From an uncultured Prevotella sp. (lineage in GTDB: Bacteria > Bacteroidota > Bacteroidia > Bacteroidales > Bacteroidaceae): DNA of 32,864 nt. The position numbers and the translations under genes are program-made. The stretch lies in the NCBI GenBank assembly GCA_905235975.1, contig CAJONT010000048.1, positions 1-32,864 on the forward strand. The letters are read 5' to 3'. Positions 7,174 to 17,476 of this stretch are shown in pieces; positions within the stretch are counted from its first letter, which is position 1, and each line of letters begins with the position of its first letter. The notes beneath the pieces are model-generated. The model was given only the letters and a program-made list of their open reading frames with translations. It ran no database searches and was not told where the DNA came from.

Positions 7174-7785
7174 GTGAAAAAAGCTATTTTTGTAATTGCG
7201 GTGCTACTGTTGGTCTTTGGCACACAGACAGCACAAGCCCAAGAGGCATTAAAGAAGATTCGCGAGCACTACAGCTCTGCCAAGACATATATAGAGAATG
7301 TGAAGAAACTGGAAGAAGAGGGCGAGATTTACCCCGTACCGGAATACTTCCTGGCCAAAATGAAGCAGAACCTTCCGGGTACTGGTTACCATGAGGAAGA
7401 TGTGTACATGTATTACCGTGAGGAAGAAGTCGATGAGATATACCCCCCGCTATACCTTGATTTTGCCACGATGAAATACAATTTCGCTGCCCGCGAATTT
7501 TACGAAGAGTATCTTTACGACGAGCAAGGGCACATCCAGTTTATCTACTCCTCCTATCCTGACATGGATGAAGGCAAACTGAGAGAGTTCCGTTTCTACT
7601 TCGACAAAGGCAGACTCTTCAACGTCATTGTGAAGAACTGCAAGTTCGACCAGGACGAGTTTGTGAATGAATATTCCGGCAAGACCGTTCCGACGAAATA
7701 CAACGGTGAGTATCAATCCAAAGTGGAAACGTCGACCAGAATCATGAAACTCTTCACAGCCTTCCTTGGCACACGACACCTGTAA
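7174..7785 (+). CDS. Exported acidic protein of unknown function
   Basis: A 203-residue protein with a GTG start; the following KKAIFVIAVLLLVFGTQTAQAQ is a clear signal peptide with cleavage near residue 22-23. The mature protein is acidic and rich in tyrosine and glutamate (for example YYREEEVDEIYPPLYLD), with alternating strand-like segments such as IQFIYSSYPDMDEGKLREFRFYFDKGRLFNVIVKN. This pattern suggests a compact beta-rich periplasmic or surface domain. No catalytic motif and no lipobox are visible, and the family was not recognised. It ends 15 nt before the radical SAM gene and probably shares its transcript. No function is proposed. Confidence 0.75.
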   Translation: MKKAIFVIAVLLLVFGTQTAQAQEALKKIREHYSSAKTYIENVKKLEEEGEIYPVPEYFLAKMKQNLPGTGYHEEDVYMYYREEEVDEIYPPLYLDFATMKYNFAAREFYEEYLYDEQGHIQFIYSSYPDMDEGKLREFRFYFDKGRLFNVIVKNCKFDQDEFVNEYSGKTVPTKYNGEYQSKVETSTRIMKLFTAFLGTRHL

Positions 7786-7800
7786 AAAAACACCATCCCT

Positions 7801-8580
7801 ATGAGCACCATTATCTATCCTTCCCCTATTTTCGGTCCCGTACACAGCCGTAGGCTGGGTATCTCGCTCGGCATCAACCTGCAACCGGGCGACGGCAAGG
7901 TATGTTCGTTCGACTGTATCTACTGTGAATGCGGATTCAACCGCGACCACCGTCCCCACCAGCCAAGGCCGACGCGCCAGGAAGTAGCAGATGCACTTGA
8001 AAAGAAACTCCGGGAGATGACGGCGGAAGGCATACAGCCCGATGTGCTGACCTTTGCCGGCAACGGCGAGCCCACAGGGCACCCCGACTTCTCCGGCATC
8101 ATCGACGACACCTTGCGGTTGCGCAATCAGTTCGCTCCGCAGGCGAAGGTGTCAGTGCTGAGCAATGCCACCTACCTGGACCGTCCAGCCGTGCATGAGG
8201 CTCTGATGCGCGTGGACAACAACATTCAGAAACTGGACACCGTCGACCCCCGCTACATTGCCCTGCTCGACCGTCCCGTGAGCGCCCGCTACGATGTGGC
8301 CCGCGTGATGGAGCGCCTGCAGGCCTTCCGCGGCAAGGTGATTGTGCAGACTATGTTCCTCACGGGCATCGTGGACGGCACTGACATGGACAACACCGGC
8401 GACCAGTACGTGCTGCCGTGGATAGAGGCCCTGCGCCGCATCGCACCGCAGCAGGTGATGATTTACACCATAGACCGTGAGACACCCGACCTGCGGCTGC
8501 GTAAAGCAACACCCGGGCAACTCGATGCCATCCGCGACAAAGTGGAGGCTGCAGGAATCGCCTGCTCGGTATCTTATTGA
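7801..8580 (+). CDS. Radical SAM protein, COG0731-like
   Basis: A 259-residue radical SAM enzyme. The cluster motif is CSFDCIYC (C35, C39, C42), a CxxxCxxC that binds the 4Fe-4S cluster and S-adenosylmethionine. A fourth cysteine, C44, follows directly. The GNGEPTGHPDF segment (about 92-102) matches the GGE-like SAM-contact motif. The opening FGPVHSRRLGISLGINL is typical of COG0731, a group distantly related to wyosine-base enzymes but widespread in bacteria that lack wyosine. No second cluster domain is present. The bacterial substrate is not known. The gene sits 15 nt after the exported protein gene and 27 nt before the giant helicase gene, on the same strand, so the three may be co-transcribed. 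Confidence 0.85.
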   Translation: MSTIIYPSPIFGPVHSRRLGISLGINLQPGDGKVCSFDCIYCECGFNRDHRPHQPRPTRQEVADALEKKLREMTAEGIQPDVLTFAGNGEPTGHPDFSGIIDDTLRLRNQFAPQAKVSVLSNATYLDRPAVHEALMRVDNNIQKLDTVDPRYIALLDRPVSARYDVARVMERLQAFRGKVIVQTMFLTGIVDGTDMDNTGDQYVLPWIEALRRIAPQQVMIYTIDRETPDLRLRKATPGQLDAIRDKVEAAGIACSVSY

Positions 8581-8607
8581 AACGACAACTAAAAAACACC
8601 AAGCAAT

Positions 8608-11600
8608 ATGAACATTCAACTGACGGACAAACACTTCGTGCTCAGGTACCTGCCCTGCCTGAACTATGCCATGGCCATAAACGGCAAGAGATGCATAGAA
8701 ACATGCGAACTGACCAACGACACCGAGGAGGAATGGCAACACATTCGCATCACGCTGGAAGGTGAACTCATTCAGACGGCCGAAGCCAGGGTGGACAGAG
8801 TGCCGTCAGGTGCCACCGTGAGCATAGACAAGATAGATGTGACAGCCGACGTGGACAAACTGCGGGAACTGACGGAAAGCACACCTACGCAGTTCACCGC
8901 GCGGGTGTTCATCGACGACGACGAGGTGTTCAGCCACGATTATCTGACGAGGCTGTTGGCCTTCGATGAGTGGCCGGGCATCAACGTGATGCCGGAGACC
9001 ACAGCCGCCTTCGTCACACCCAACGCCCCTGAGTTGGCTAAGGTGAAGATGGAGACGGCCAAATTCCTGAAGACATTCACCGACTCGTCATCGCTCGATG
9101 CCTATCAGACCCAAGACCCCAACCGCGTACGTGCACAGGTGGCCGCCATTTTCGAGGCGCTGCGCAGCGAGGGGATGGTGTATGTGACACCTCCCGCCAG
9201 TTTTGAGGAGAAAGGTCAGCGGCTACGCCTCACCAGTCAGGTGCTGGCCGAGAAGATGGGCACCTGCGCCGACCTCTCCATACTCTACGCATCGGTGATG
9301 GAGGCTATCGGTCTGCATCCCCTGCTTGTATGCTGCAAGGGACACATGTTCGTAGGCTGCTGGTTGGTGGAGAAATACTATCCGCAGGTGTGCTGCGACG
9401 ATGCCAGTTACCTCTCCAAGTCAATAGCCAACGGCATCAATGAACTGGTGCTTGTGGAGACCACCCTGCTCACAAGTTCCAATGTGACATTCGAAATGGC
9501 TGTGCGCTCCGCCGAACAACACATCTACGGCGAAGCCACCGACTTCATCATGGCTCTCGATGTGTTCCGCTGCCGTATGGAGGGAATCCGCCCCCTGCCC
9601 GTCAAGGTAGACGGTGTGTGGCAGCAAGATGGCATCAGTCTGGACCATGCCACGCGCGAAGTGAAGGAACAGGTTCAATATGAACTGCCGGAACAGGACA
9701 CGGAACATGCTGCCACCCGCATGGAGATATGGGAGCGTAAGCTGCTCGATTTCTCACTGCGCAACAACTTGGTCAACCTGCGACTCGGACGACGCACCAT
9801 CCCCTTCATCTCGCTCGACATCGACAAGGTGGAAGACCACCTGCAGGCCAAGGAAGACTACCTGATACTGCCCTGCCCGGGACAAAAACGCATTCTCCCC
9901 GACGAGACTGGCATGTACCAGTCGAAGATACACATTCAGGGACTGGAGCAAATTGTGACCGAAAACATAAAGAGCCACCAACTGTGCTCCTACCTGCAGC
10001 AAGACGAACTGACGGACATGCTGAAGAAACTGTACCGCGACTCCAGGACGGCGATGGAGGAAAACGGTGCCAACACGCTCTATATGGTGTTAGGTCTGCT
10101 GAAATGGTATGAAACCGAGCGCAGCGTGAAACCGCGTTATGCCCCCCTGTTGCTGCTGCCTGTGAACATCGTGAAGAAAAGCGGCAACAACTACGTGCTG
10201 CGCATTCGCGATGAGGAGATGACCTTCAACACCACGCTGGTGGAAATGATGCGACAGCAGTACGACCTGCACATAACAGGGCTCACCCCACTGCCCACCG
10301 ACCACTCCGGCATCGACGTGCTCAAGGTGTTCGCCATTGTCAGGGCATGTCTGAAGAACCATCCCCGTTGGGACATCGTGGAGGAGAGTCTGCTCAGCCT
10401 CTTCTCCTTCAGCAAGTTCGTGATGTGGAACGACATTCACAACAACGGCGACAAACTGAAGCAGAATCCCATCATAGAGAGCCTGATACAGAAAAGGCTG
10501 GTAGATAGCTGCGACAATGCCGGCACCGACACCCGCACGCTCGACAAGACCATGCAGCCAATGGAGTTTGCCATCCCTGTCGACGTAGACTCCTCGCAGC
10601 TCGAAGCCGTGATAGAGAGCGGCGAGGGCCGCAGCTTCATCCTCTACGGCCCTCCCGGCACCGGCAAGAGTCAGACCATCACCAACATGATTGCCAACGC
10701 CCTCTACCACAACCGCCGCGTGCTCTTCGTGGCTGAGAAGATGGCAGCCCTTGAGGTGGTGCAGAAACGTCTGGCACGCATCGGGCTTGACCCCTTCTGT
10801 CTGGAGATGCACTCTAACAAGATGACCAAGAGTCACCTGCTGCAGCAACTGCAGAAGGCGCTCGACGTGACACGACTGAAGTCGTCGGACGAATATGCCA
10901 AGGAGTCGGAGAAACTCTTCGAACACCGGCAGTTGCTCATAAAGCAAGTCGAACGGCTGCACACCAAGCAGCCCTCCGGGCTCTCCCTCTACGATATGAT
11001 TACGCGCTATCTGGCTATAGAGGGCAACGACGAGGTGGTAATGGAGCCCGACTTCCTGCAAGACCTCACCGCCGCACGCATAGAGGAGGCCGAAGCCGCC
11101 CTGCGCCAATTGGACACGGTGTTCCGCATCACTGGCGACCCTGCCATCCACCCGTTGAAAGGAATAGAGGTGTATGATCCCACCACACAGGCACAAGTGC
11201 AGATTGCTGCCACCTTGAAACTGATGAAGGGCCTTTCCGCCGAAGCACAACAGCAATTGACCGTATTGGCCAACAATATCGGAATACACATCGCCCCCAC
11301 CTGTGCCGGCGTGCGATGGGCACTGCAGTTGGCCGACATGGCTGCCAATATGCCGGTGCTGAACGAGGCACTGCTGCGCACCGTGGCCGACAAGCCCTTG
11401 CAGGCTGCCATGCTGGAGCGTTTGCAGATAGGCAAGTTGCGCGACGAAGCACGGGCAAACCTGCTGCAAGAAGGCACCGAGGCACTGCTCACGCAGGATG
11501 TGGGGCGACTGAAAAGGGAGTGGCAGGAGGCCTGCGAAAAGTGGGTGCTGCCCCGTATCTTCGCAAAGAAGAACTTTGTGAAACAACTGAAACCCATGTG

Positions 11601-14391
11601 TGAGTCCCTGACCACCACCAATGTGGAACAGCTCTTCAAGAAGATGGACCAATACCGAGCCATACAGGAGAAGGTGGACCAAATGCACGACGAACTGGAG
11701 AGAGTGTTCGGACCGCTTGCCGCCAAGGACAAGGAATGCTGGAACGACATGCAGCAGTGTATGGACAACGCCCCTGAAGTGCTCCGCCATTTGGAGCAGA
11801 ACCAAACGCCGCTGGCCGGTCTGGCCCTGCTCACCAAAGACCACATTATGGAATGTAATCTGAGCACGGCGCGACGCCTCAACCAACTGGACGCTGCCCT
11901 TGATCCTACCGCTGCCATAGCCGCTGACCTCCTGTTGGAGGAACTGGAACAGCATTTGGACCGATGGACCAACAACCTGCACACCGCGCGCGACTGGGCT
12001 CAGTGGATTCGAAGGAAAGCCAGTCTACGGGAGGCACACCTCACACCGCTGATACACTACATCGAGGAGGGACACTCCAGCGCACAGGCTGCCGACGCCA
12101 TGTTGCGCTCCACATATAAGGCGATGGCCATGGCTGTGATAGAAGCCGACGAAGAGCTGCTCTTCTTCGATGGACAAATCTTTGAGGAGACAATTGAGAC
12201 ATACCGCAGTTTGTCGCGCAGGTTCCAAGAACTCACCAAGAAAGCCCTCTATTGCCAACTGGCCTCGCGCATCCCCTCTGTCACCATTGAGGCAGCTAAC
12301 AGTTCGGAGATGGGCATTCTCAAGAGGCACATTGCCTCAAAGGGCCGCAATGCCTCCATACGCAACATATTGGACCAGATACCTTCTCTGCTGCCCAAGC
12401 TGTGCCCTTGCATGCTGATGAGCCCCATCTCCGTTGCACAGTTTGTGGATCTTGATCAGGAAAAGTTCGACCTCGTGGTGTTCGACGAGGCCTCGCAGAT
12501 GCCCACCAGCGAAGCCGTGGGTGCCATTGCACGCGGCAAGGCCGTCATCGTGGTGGGCGACCCGAAGCAGATGCCGCCCACCAGTTTCTTCGCCACTAAC
12601 CAGGTGGACGAGAGCGATGCCGAGAACGACGACATGGAAAGCATTCTGGACGACTGCATCACGCTGTCGCTGCCCGACCACTATCTCACATGGCACTATC
12701 GTAGCCGACACGAGAGTCTCATCGCCTTCAGCAACACACAATACTACGACGGCAAGCTATACACCTTCCCCTCGGTCGACGACCGCTTGTCGAAGGTGCG
12801 TTTCATCCCCGTTAATGGCACCTACGACATGGGCAAGACACGCAGCAACCGCGCCGAGGCACGTGCCATCGTCGATGAGACCCTGCGCAGACTGAGCGAA
12901 GACCCCGACGGCCGCAGCATAGGCATCGTGGCTTTTAGCAAGGCACAGCAAGACCTGATAGAAGACCTGCTGGTGGAAGAACTGAGTAAACAACCGCAAC
13001 TGGAACGTGCCGCCTACGACTGCGCTGAACCCATCTTCGTGAAGAACCTGGAGAACGTGCAGGGCGACGAGCGCGACATCATCCTCTTCTCGGTGGGATA
13101 CGGTCCCGACCGCAACGGGAAGGTTTCGATGAACTTCGGGCCGCTGAACAACAGCGGCGGCGAGCGCCGACTGAATGTGGCGGTGAGCCGTGCACGCTAC
13201 GAGATGATGGTGTTCTCTACCATGCAGCCCGAACAGATTGACCTGAACAGGAGCCGCGCCAAAGGTGTGGAAGGACTGAAACGCTTCCTCGAGTTCGCCA
13301 AGAACGGACGTATGTCGGTGGCCTCGGAACAGTTTGTGCAGCAGCACGACACCTCGCTTATGGACGATGTGGCACGCATGCTGGCCGAACACGGCTATAA
13401 GACCGACAGGCAGGTGGGCAGATCGCGCTTCAAGATAGACCTGGCAGTAATTGACCCCGACAACGAGGGAGAATACCTGATGGGACTGCTCTGCGACGGC
13501 ACCGGCTACTACAGCACGAGCACCGAACGCGACCGCGAAATCTGTCAGCCGGGCGTACTTGCCGGACTGGGCTGGAACCTGATGAGGATATGGAGCGTAG
13601 ACTGGCTGCTGAACAAACGGCGCATAAGCGAGAAACTGCTGGCACAGTTGGAACAGGCTGCTAAAGAGAAACGGCAACGGGCACAAGCTGCTTCCGCCGC
13701 CGAGAAAGAAAATGCTGTTCAGCCGGGCGGACAAACGTCAGCCTCACACCCTAACCCGCTGATGGCGCACCTGGCCGACGTCCCCTTCGACGTGACAAAA
13801 GACGAGATTCTTGTACTGCCCGAAAAGACGGAGACCAAGGATTATGAGCCCTACCACCTTACAAACTGTCCGCAATTGCAAAAGATAGAGCAACTGGCAG
13901 GAGCGCCCAAACGCACCTCACAGCATGTGACGAACGTGATAAAAGGCGAACAGCCTGTGACGCTGAATGTGCTTTGCGCCAGGATAAAGGAAGGCTACGG
14001 ACTCAACATACGCAAGATGACAGACCTGCAGAAACTGGTGAAGCAAGTGGCCGATTCCGTGGGCTACCGCGACCCGGCATCGGAGGCAGACAACCCCACC
14101 TACTGGTCGACCAAACTCGATGCAGAACACTTTGAAGGTTGGCGTACCGGCAACAAACGCGACATGGCCGACATCCCTATGGTGGAAATACTCAATCTTG
14201 TGGCCATGGTCGTGGAACAACAAATCTCTACCCCGGAAGAGGACCTTGTGCGGCAGGTGCCGCGCCTGTTGGGCTACGCACGGCGTACGGCGAAAAGCGA
14301 TGCTCTGGCCACAGGTGCCATCGACCAATTGTGCCGAATGGGGAAAGTGGAGCGCGTGGACGGCAACGTGAAGTGGAAAGCCGCTAACTGA
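8608..14391 (+). CDS. DUF4011-helicase-Vsr-DUF3320 protein (Hhe-like antiphage)
   Basis: A 1927-residue single-chain protein. Domains in order: N-terminal beta-rich region (1-110); transglutaminase-like fold with C220 (GTCADLS), H246 (GHMFVG) and D264 as a plausible triad; DUF4011 from about 372 ([18 protein letters not shown]); SF1 helicase with Walker A GPPGTGKS (681-688), a long helical insertion (about 760-1230), Walker B FDEAS (D1293-E1294), [24 protein letters not shown] and motif [10 protein letters not shown] (from 1523); Vsr/MTES_1575-like nuclease with D1611 in [12 protein letters not shown]-terminal DUF3320 (about 1855-1915). The DUF4011-helicase-Vsr-DUF3320 fusion has been reported as an antiphage system named Hhe. 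Its base composition by eye resembles the adjacent genes, so recent transfer is not evident. Its last 8 bases overlap the convergent copper ATPase gene. The antiphage role is inferred from architecture. Confidence 0.88.
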   Translation: MNIQLTDKHFVLRYLPCLNYAMAINGKRCIETCELTNDTEEEWQHIRITLEGELIQTAEARVDRVPSGATVSIDKIDVTADVDKLRELTESTPTQFTARVFIDDDEVFSHDYLTRLLAFDEWPGINVMPETTAAFVTPNAPELAKVKMETAKFLKTFTDSSSLDAYQTQDPNRVRAQVAAIFEALRSEGMVYVTPPASFEEKGQRLRLTSQVLAEKMGTCADLSILYASVMEAIGLHPLLVCCKGHMFVGCWLVEKYYPQVCCDDASYLSKSIANGINELVLVETTLLTSSNVTFEMAVRSAEQHIYGEATDFIMALDVFRCRMEGIRPLPVKVDGVWQQDGISLDHATREVKEQVQYELPEQDTEHAATRMEIWERKLLDFSLRNNLVNLRLGRRTIPFISLDIDKVEDHLQAKEDYLILPCPGQKRILPDETGMYQSKIHIQGLEQIVTENIKSHQLCSYLQQDELTDMLKKLYRDSRTAMEENGANTLYMVLGLLKWYETERSVKPRYAPLLLLPVNIVKKSGNNYVLRIRDEEMTFNTTLVEMMRQQYDLHITGLTPLPTDHSGIDVLKVFAIVRACLKNHPRWDIVEESLLSLFSFSKFVMWNDIHNNGDKLKQNPIIESLIQKRLVDSCDNAGTDTRTLDKTMQPMEFAIPVDVDSSQLEAVIESGEGRSFILYGPPGTGKSQTITNMIANALYHNRRVLFVAEKMAALEVVQKRLARIGLDPFCLEMHSNKMTKSHLLQQLQKALDVTRLKSSDEYAKESEKLFEHRQLLIKQVERLHTKQPSGLSLYDMITRYLAIEGNDEVVMEPDFLQDLTAARIEEAEAALRQLDTVFRITGDPAIHPLKGIEVYDPTTQAQVQIAATLKLMKGLSAEAQQQLTVLANNIGIHIAPTCAGVRWALQLADMAANMPVLNEALLRTVADKPLQAAMLERLQIGKLRDEARANLLQEGTEALLTQDVGRLKREWQEACEKWVLPRIFAKKNFVKQLKPMCESLTTTNVEQLFKKMDQYRAIQEKVDQMHDELERVFGPLAAKDKECWNDMQQCMDNAPEVLRHLEQNQTPLAGLALLTKDHIMECNLSTARRLNQLDAALDPTAAIAADLLLEELEQHLDRWTNNLHTARDWAQWIRRKASLREAHLTPLIHYIEEGHSSAQAADAMLRSTYKAMAMAVIEADEELLFFDGQIFEETIETYRSLSRRFQELTKKALYCQLASRIPSVTIEAANSSEMGILKRHIASKGRNASIRNILDQIPSLLPKLCPCMLMSPISVAQFVDLDQEKFDLVVFDEASQMPTSEAVGAIARGKAVIVVGDPKQMPPTSFFATNQVDESDAENDDMESILDDCITLSLPDHYLTWHYRSRHESLIAFSNTQYYDGKLYTFPSVDDRLSKVRFIPVNGTYDMGKTRSNRAEARAIVDETLRRLSEDPDGRSIGIVAFSKAQQDLIEDLLVEELSKQPQLERAAYDCAEPIFVKNLENVQGDERDIILFSVGYGPDRNGKVSMNFGPLNNSGGERRLNVAVSRARYEMMVFSTMQPEQIDLNRSRAKGVEGLKRFLEFAKNGRMSVASEQFVQQHDTSLMDDVARMLAEHGYKTDRQVGRSRFKIDLAVIDPDNEGEYLMGLLCDGTGYYSTSTERDREICQPGVLAGLGWNLMRIWSVDWLLNKRRISEKLLAQLEQAAKEKRQRAQAASAAEKENAVQPGGQTSASHPNPLMAHLADVPFDVTKDEILVLPEKTETKDYEPYHLTNCPQLQKIEQLAGAPKRTSQHVTNVIKGEQPVTLNVLCARIKEGYGLNIRKMTDLQKLVKQVADSVGYRDPASEADNPTYWSTKLDAEHFEGWRTGNKRDMADIPMVEILNLVAMVVEQQISTPEEDLVRQVPRLLGYARRTAKSDALATGAIDQLCRMGKVERVDGNVKWKAAN

Positions 14392-16288
14392 AGAACTTGA
14401 GACGTAGGCTGTTGAGCACCACGCTCACACTGGAGAAAGCCATGAGGGCACTCGCCCACATGGGCGTAATCTGGAACGATACCCCCGCTATTCGCAGCAC
14501 ACCGGCGGCGAGAGGGATACATGCCAAGTTGTAGACAAAAGCCCAGAACAGGTTTTGGCGCACCATGCGCACCGTCTGTCGCGACAATCTTATCAAATCG
14601 GCCACACGGCGCAGGTCGGAACCCATAAGTGTAACTTGTGCCACATCCATGGCCACATCAGTGCCCTTGCCCATCGCGATACTTACGTCGGCTGCGGCAA
14701 GGGCTTGTGTGTCGTTTATGCCGTCGCCCATCATGGCCACTGTCTTGCCCTCTGCCTGCAGTTGCCGCACCAGGTCTTCTTTGTCCTGTGGGAGTACTCC
14801 GCTGCGATAATGGGTGATGCCCACCTTGTCGGCCCAGTAGGCTACAGCCTCCTCCTTGTCACCGCTCATCAGATAAACCGTGACACCCTCGCGCGTCAAT
14901 GCCTGCATGGCTTCAGCGGCATAGGGCTTGAGCGATTCTCGCTCCTCGGGTTCCAATTGTGCCGCCTTGCGGAAGTCGACATCGTCGCGGGGTATGGTGA
15001 GGGTGCCCGTTTTGTCGATGACGAGGGCATTCACCTTGCGCACTTGTTCCAAAGCTGTGGCATCGCGCACGAGCACTTGCTTCTGCGCCGCCTTGCCCAC
15101 GGCCACCATGAGTGCGGTGGGTGTGGCGAGCCCCATGGCACAGGGACAAGCAATCACCAGCACCGATACCGCCGAGAGCAGAGCCTCTGGCAGTTTGTCG
15201 AATCCGCCTATGAGGAGCCATGCGAGCAGTGTGACGGCGGCTATGCCCACCACCGTAGGCACAAAAACGAGTGCCACCTTGTCGACCACGCGTTGCACGG
15301 GAGCCTTCGAGCCCTGTGCCTGTTGCACCATGCGTATAATCTGTGCCAGCATCGTCTGTGCGCCCACCTGCCGTGCTTTCATGCGCAGGCACCCACTGCT
15401 GACGATGGTACCTGCCAAGATGCGGTCGGCGGGCTTTTTTCTCACAGGCAGGGGTTCTCCGGTAATCATCGACTCATCCACATACGCCTCTTCTTCGGTG
15501 AATACATCGCCGTCGACTGGTATCTTTTCCCCTTGTCGCACTTCTATGGTATCGCCGCGCTCCAAGGTAGCCACCGGCACCTCGCTTAGTGTGTTGCCCA
15601 TGACCAGACGTGCTGTTTTGGGTGCCATGCCCATGAGTTGTCTTATGGCAGAGGCCGTACTGTTCTTGGCACGCTCCTCGAGCCAGCGGCCAGTGAGAAC
15701 GAAGGTGACAATCATGACGGAGGCATCGAAATAAGTGTGCCAGGCGATACCGCGTGCGCCCCACACGGCATCGCCCGCAAAGGTGTTGAATGTGCTGAAG
15801 AGAAACGACACCGCCGTGCTCAGCGCCACGAGGGTGTCCATATTGGCAGAGCCGTGCTTCAACTGCCGGCATGCCGTGACATAGAACTCCCTGCCGCAGT
15901 ACCACAGGTTGGCAGCAGCAATGATTAGGAGAATCTGGTTGGTGAAAGCACGTCCGCCCACTACTATCCATCCCATGGAGAGTGCCATGGTGAACAGGGC
16001 AAAGACCCATGAAAGCAACACCCGCCGGCTAAGCAACTGCATGCGTCGGTGCTCTATCTGCGTCACGCTCACCTCGGTATCGGTAATCAGTTCATACCCG
16101 GCGTCGGCCAATTGTGTGCGCATGGCTTCCAGTGACACCTGTTTCTCGTCGTATGTGAGGGTGACGGTGCGTCCGGCCAGATTGGCAGCCGCACTGTCCA
16201 CGCCCGGCATGGCCGACAACGTGCGTTCCACCTTGGCAGAGCAGGCGGCACACATCATCCCCACAATGGGGAGCGTCTTTTGTTGCAT
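14384..16288 (-). CDS. copA: Copper P1B-type ATPase with minimal N-domain
   Basis: A 634-residue inner-membrane pump if started at 16288; the ORF track starts 22 codons earlier at a TTG inside the upstream gene. In order: one HMA metal-binding domain with GMMCAAC (10-16); four membrane segments; actuator loop with TGEP (276-279); CPC (381-383); phosphorylation site DKTGT (D425); SGD (475-477); GDGIND (521-526); YN (586-587) and MAFSS (616-620) in the last two segments. CPC, YN and MxxSS indicate Cu(I) export (P1B-1). The odd point is that only 52 residues separate the phosphorylated Asp from the SGD Asp; canonical CopA has well over 100, including the ATP-binding N-domain and its SEHP motif, which are not found here. 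It is a clean single frame, not a visible frameshift. Last gene of the minus-strand run. Confidence 0.85.
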   Translation of the reverse strand: MQQKTLPIVGMMCAACSAKVERTLSAMPGVDSAAANLAGRTVTLTYDEKQVSLEAMRTQLADAGYELITDTEVSVTQIEHRRMQLLSRRVLLSWVFALFTMALSMGWIVVGGRAFTNQILLIIAAANLWYCGREFYVTACRQLKHGSANMDTLVALSTAVSFLFSTFNTFAGDAVWGARGIAWHTYFDASVMIVTFVLTGRWLEERAKNSTASAIRQLMGMAPKTARLVMGNTLSEVPVATLERGDTIEVRQGEKIPVDGDVFTEEEAYVDESMITGEPLPVRKKPADRILAGTIVSSGCLRMKARQVGAQTMLAQIIRMVQQAQGSKAPVQRVVDKVALVFVPTVVGIAAVTLLAWLLIGGFDKLPEALLSAVSVLVIACPCAMGLATPTALMVAVGKAAQKQVLVRDATALEQVRKVNALVIDKTGTLTIPRDDVDFRKAAQLEPEERESLKPYAAEAMQALTREGVTVYLMSGDKEEAVAYWADKVGITHYRSGVLPQDKEDLVRQLQAEGKTVAMMGDGINDTQALAAADVSIAMGKGTDVAMDVAQVTLMGSDLRRVADLIRLSRQTVRMVRQNLFWAFVYNLACIPLAAGVLRIAGVSFQITPMWASALMAFSSVSVVLNSLRLKFFS

Positions 16289-16331
16289 GGCAAGTCTTTG
16301 TGTGGGTAAGGAGGGATATGGGAAGGAAGTG

Positions 16332-17441
16332 TCAGGCGTGTTCCAGTTCATCAATCAGTATCTGCACGATACGCTCGGCCGAACGGCCGTCCCAGCGGTC
16401 GGGCAACGAATACTTCTTCCATTTTCCTGCCACCATGTCGGTCAGCGTCTCGCGCAGGCGGCCGGGGTCCTCGCCCACGAGCACGTTGGTGCCGTGACGT
16501 ACCGTCTCTATGTGCTCGGTGTAGCTGTTGAGCGTGATGCAGGGTACACCGTTGAAAGTGGCCTCCTCGGCCACGTTGCCCGAGTCGGTGATGATGCCCT
16601 TGGCATGAGCGGTGAGATAACCGAACTGTAGGTAGCTAAGTGGATCGATGAGGTGGAAGCGGCTCACGTCGTCATTGAGAGTGGTGAGCAGGCGTTGTAC
16701 GGTGCTCCTTGCCGCTCCGCGAAGGGGTGCCGCTATGGGGCATCCCTTCGCGGTCTCGACAATCGCCTTTAGCATATTGCGCAGGTTGACCGTATCGGCC
16801 ACGAGCGCCTTCCTGTTGAGTGTGAACACAATGTAGTGGCCTTCTTCAAGATGCAGAGCATCCATCACATCGGGTCGTTGCAGTCTGTTGCGGTTGAATC
16901 GCAGCGAGTCCATGAGAATGTTTCCCACCATATAGGTCTGCGAGAGGCTCACGCCCTCTCTCGACACGATGTTGTTGGCACCCTCTCCCGCGGTGAAGAG
17001 GAAGTCGGAGAGTCCGTCGATGACGAGGCGGTTGATCTCCTTCGGCATGCGGATGTCGAAGGAACGTGTGCCCGCCACGAGGTGTGCCAGATACTTGCCT
17101 TGTTTCTTCGTCACGATGGCAGCCGCCATGGTAGAGGCCAAGTCGTCGACCACGATTACCACGTCGGTGTCATTGTGTTCAAGATATTTCTCAAACTCGC
17201 CCATCACCCTGCCGGTAAGTTCGTTGAGGCTTACACAGTCTACACCAAGATAGACATCCGGTGAAGCCATTTGCAAGTCGTTGAAGAGCGTGGGTTCGAG
17301 TGTGGGATCACCTGGCACACCGGCATAGACCAATGTGTAGTGCACGTCGTGTCCCTGCTGGTGGGCTTTTTCCACGGCTCTCACGATGGGAGCCACCTTG
17401 ACGAAGTTGGGCCTTGCACCGGCCACAATACAAATATTCAT
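16332..17441 (-). CDS. UDP-GlcNAc 2-epimerase homologue, catalytic residues altered
   Basis: A 369-residue GT-B fold protein of the WecB/MnaA family, which interconverts UDP-GlcNAc and UDP-ManNAc for surface glycans. Family landmarks are present: [12 protein letters not shown] (R10, K15), DDLAST (D100, matching HGDTxST), AGTRS, the INR before the C-terminal half (R138), [19 protein letters not shown] and [10 protein letters not shown]. By eye against E. coli WecB, three catalytic residues differ: the Glu of HVEAG is V122 (HLVAG), the first Glu of PEExNR is K134 (PKEINR), and the His of LHRxEN is N209 (LNRKAL). UDP-binding parts look better kept than the epimerisation chemistry. It may be a divergent enzyme or a nucleotide-sugar-binding pseudoenzyme. 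It lies 35 nt after the SPFH gene. Confidence 0.82.
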   Translation of the reverse strand: MNICIVAGARPNFVKVAPIVRAVEKAHQQGHDVHYTLVYAGVPGDPTLEPTLFNDLQMASPDVYLGVDCVSLNELTGRVMGEFEKYLEHNDTDVVIVVDDLASTMAAAIVTKKQGKYLAHLVAGTRSFDIRMPKEINRLVIDGLSDFLFTAGEGANNIVSREGVSLSQTYMVGNILMDSLRFNRNRLQRPDVMDALHLEEGHYIVFTLNRKALVADTVNLRNMLKAIVETAKGCPIAAPLRGAARSTVQRLLTTLNDDVSRFHLIDPLSYLQFGYLTAHAKGIITDSGNVAEEATFNGVPCITLNSYTEHIETVRHGTNVLVGEDPGRLRETLTDMVAGKWKKYSLPDRWDGRSAERIVQILIDELEHA

Positions 17442-17476
17442 TTAGTTGTCTGTTTATGGAAGGTATGTCGGGATTA

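Noticed and set aside
10090-11982. 630-residue ORF antisense to the Hhe-like gene
   Set aside because: It is the codon shadow of a high-GC gene: low-complexity His/Gln/Val-rich product without any motif, and the sense frame has complete helicase motifs.
14384-16288. Frameshift or assembly gap explaining the missing N-domain of the copper ATPase
   Set aside because: The frame runs from HMA to the last membrane segment without interruption, and the short linker reads as ordinary protein joining smoothly into the P-domain. A clean in-frame deletion in this strain cannot be excluded without relatives.
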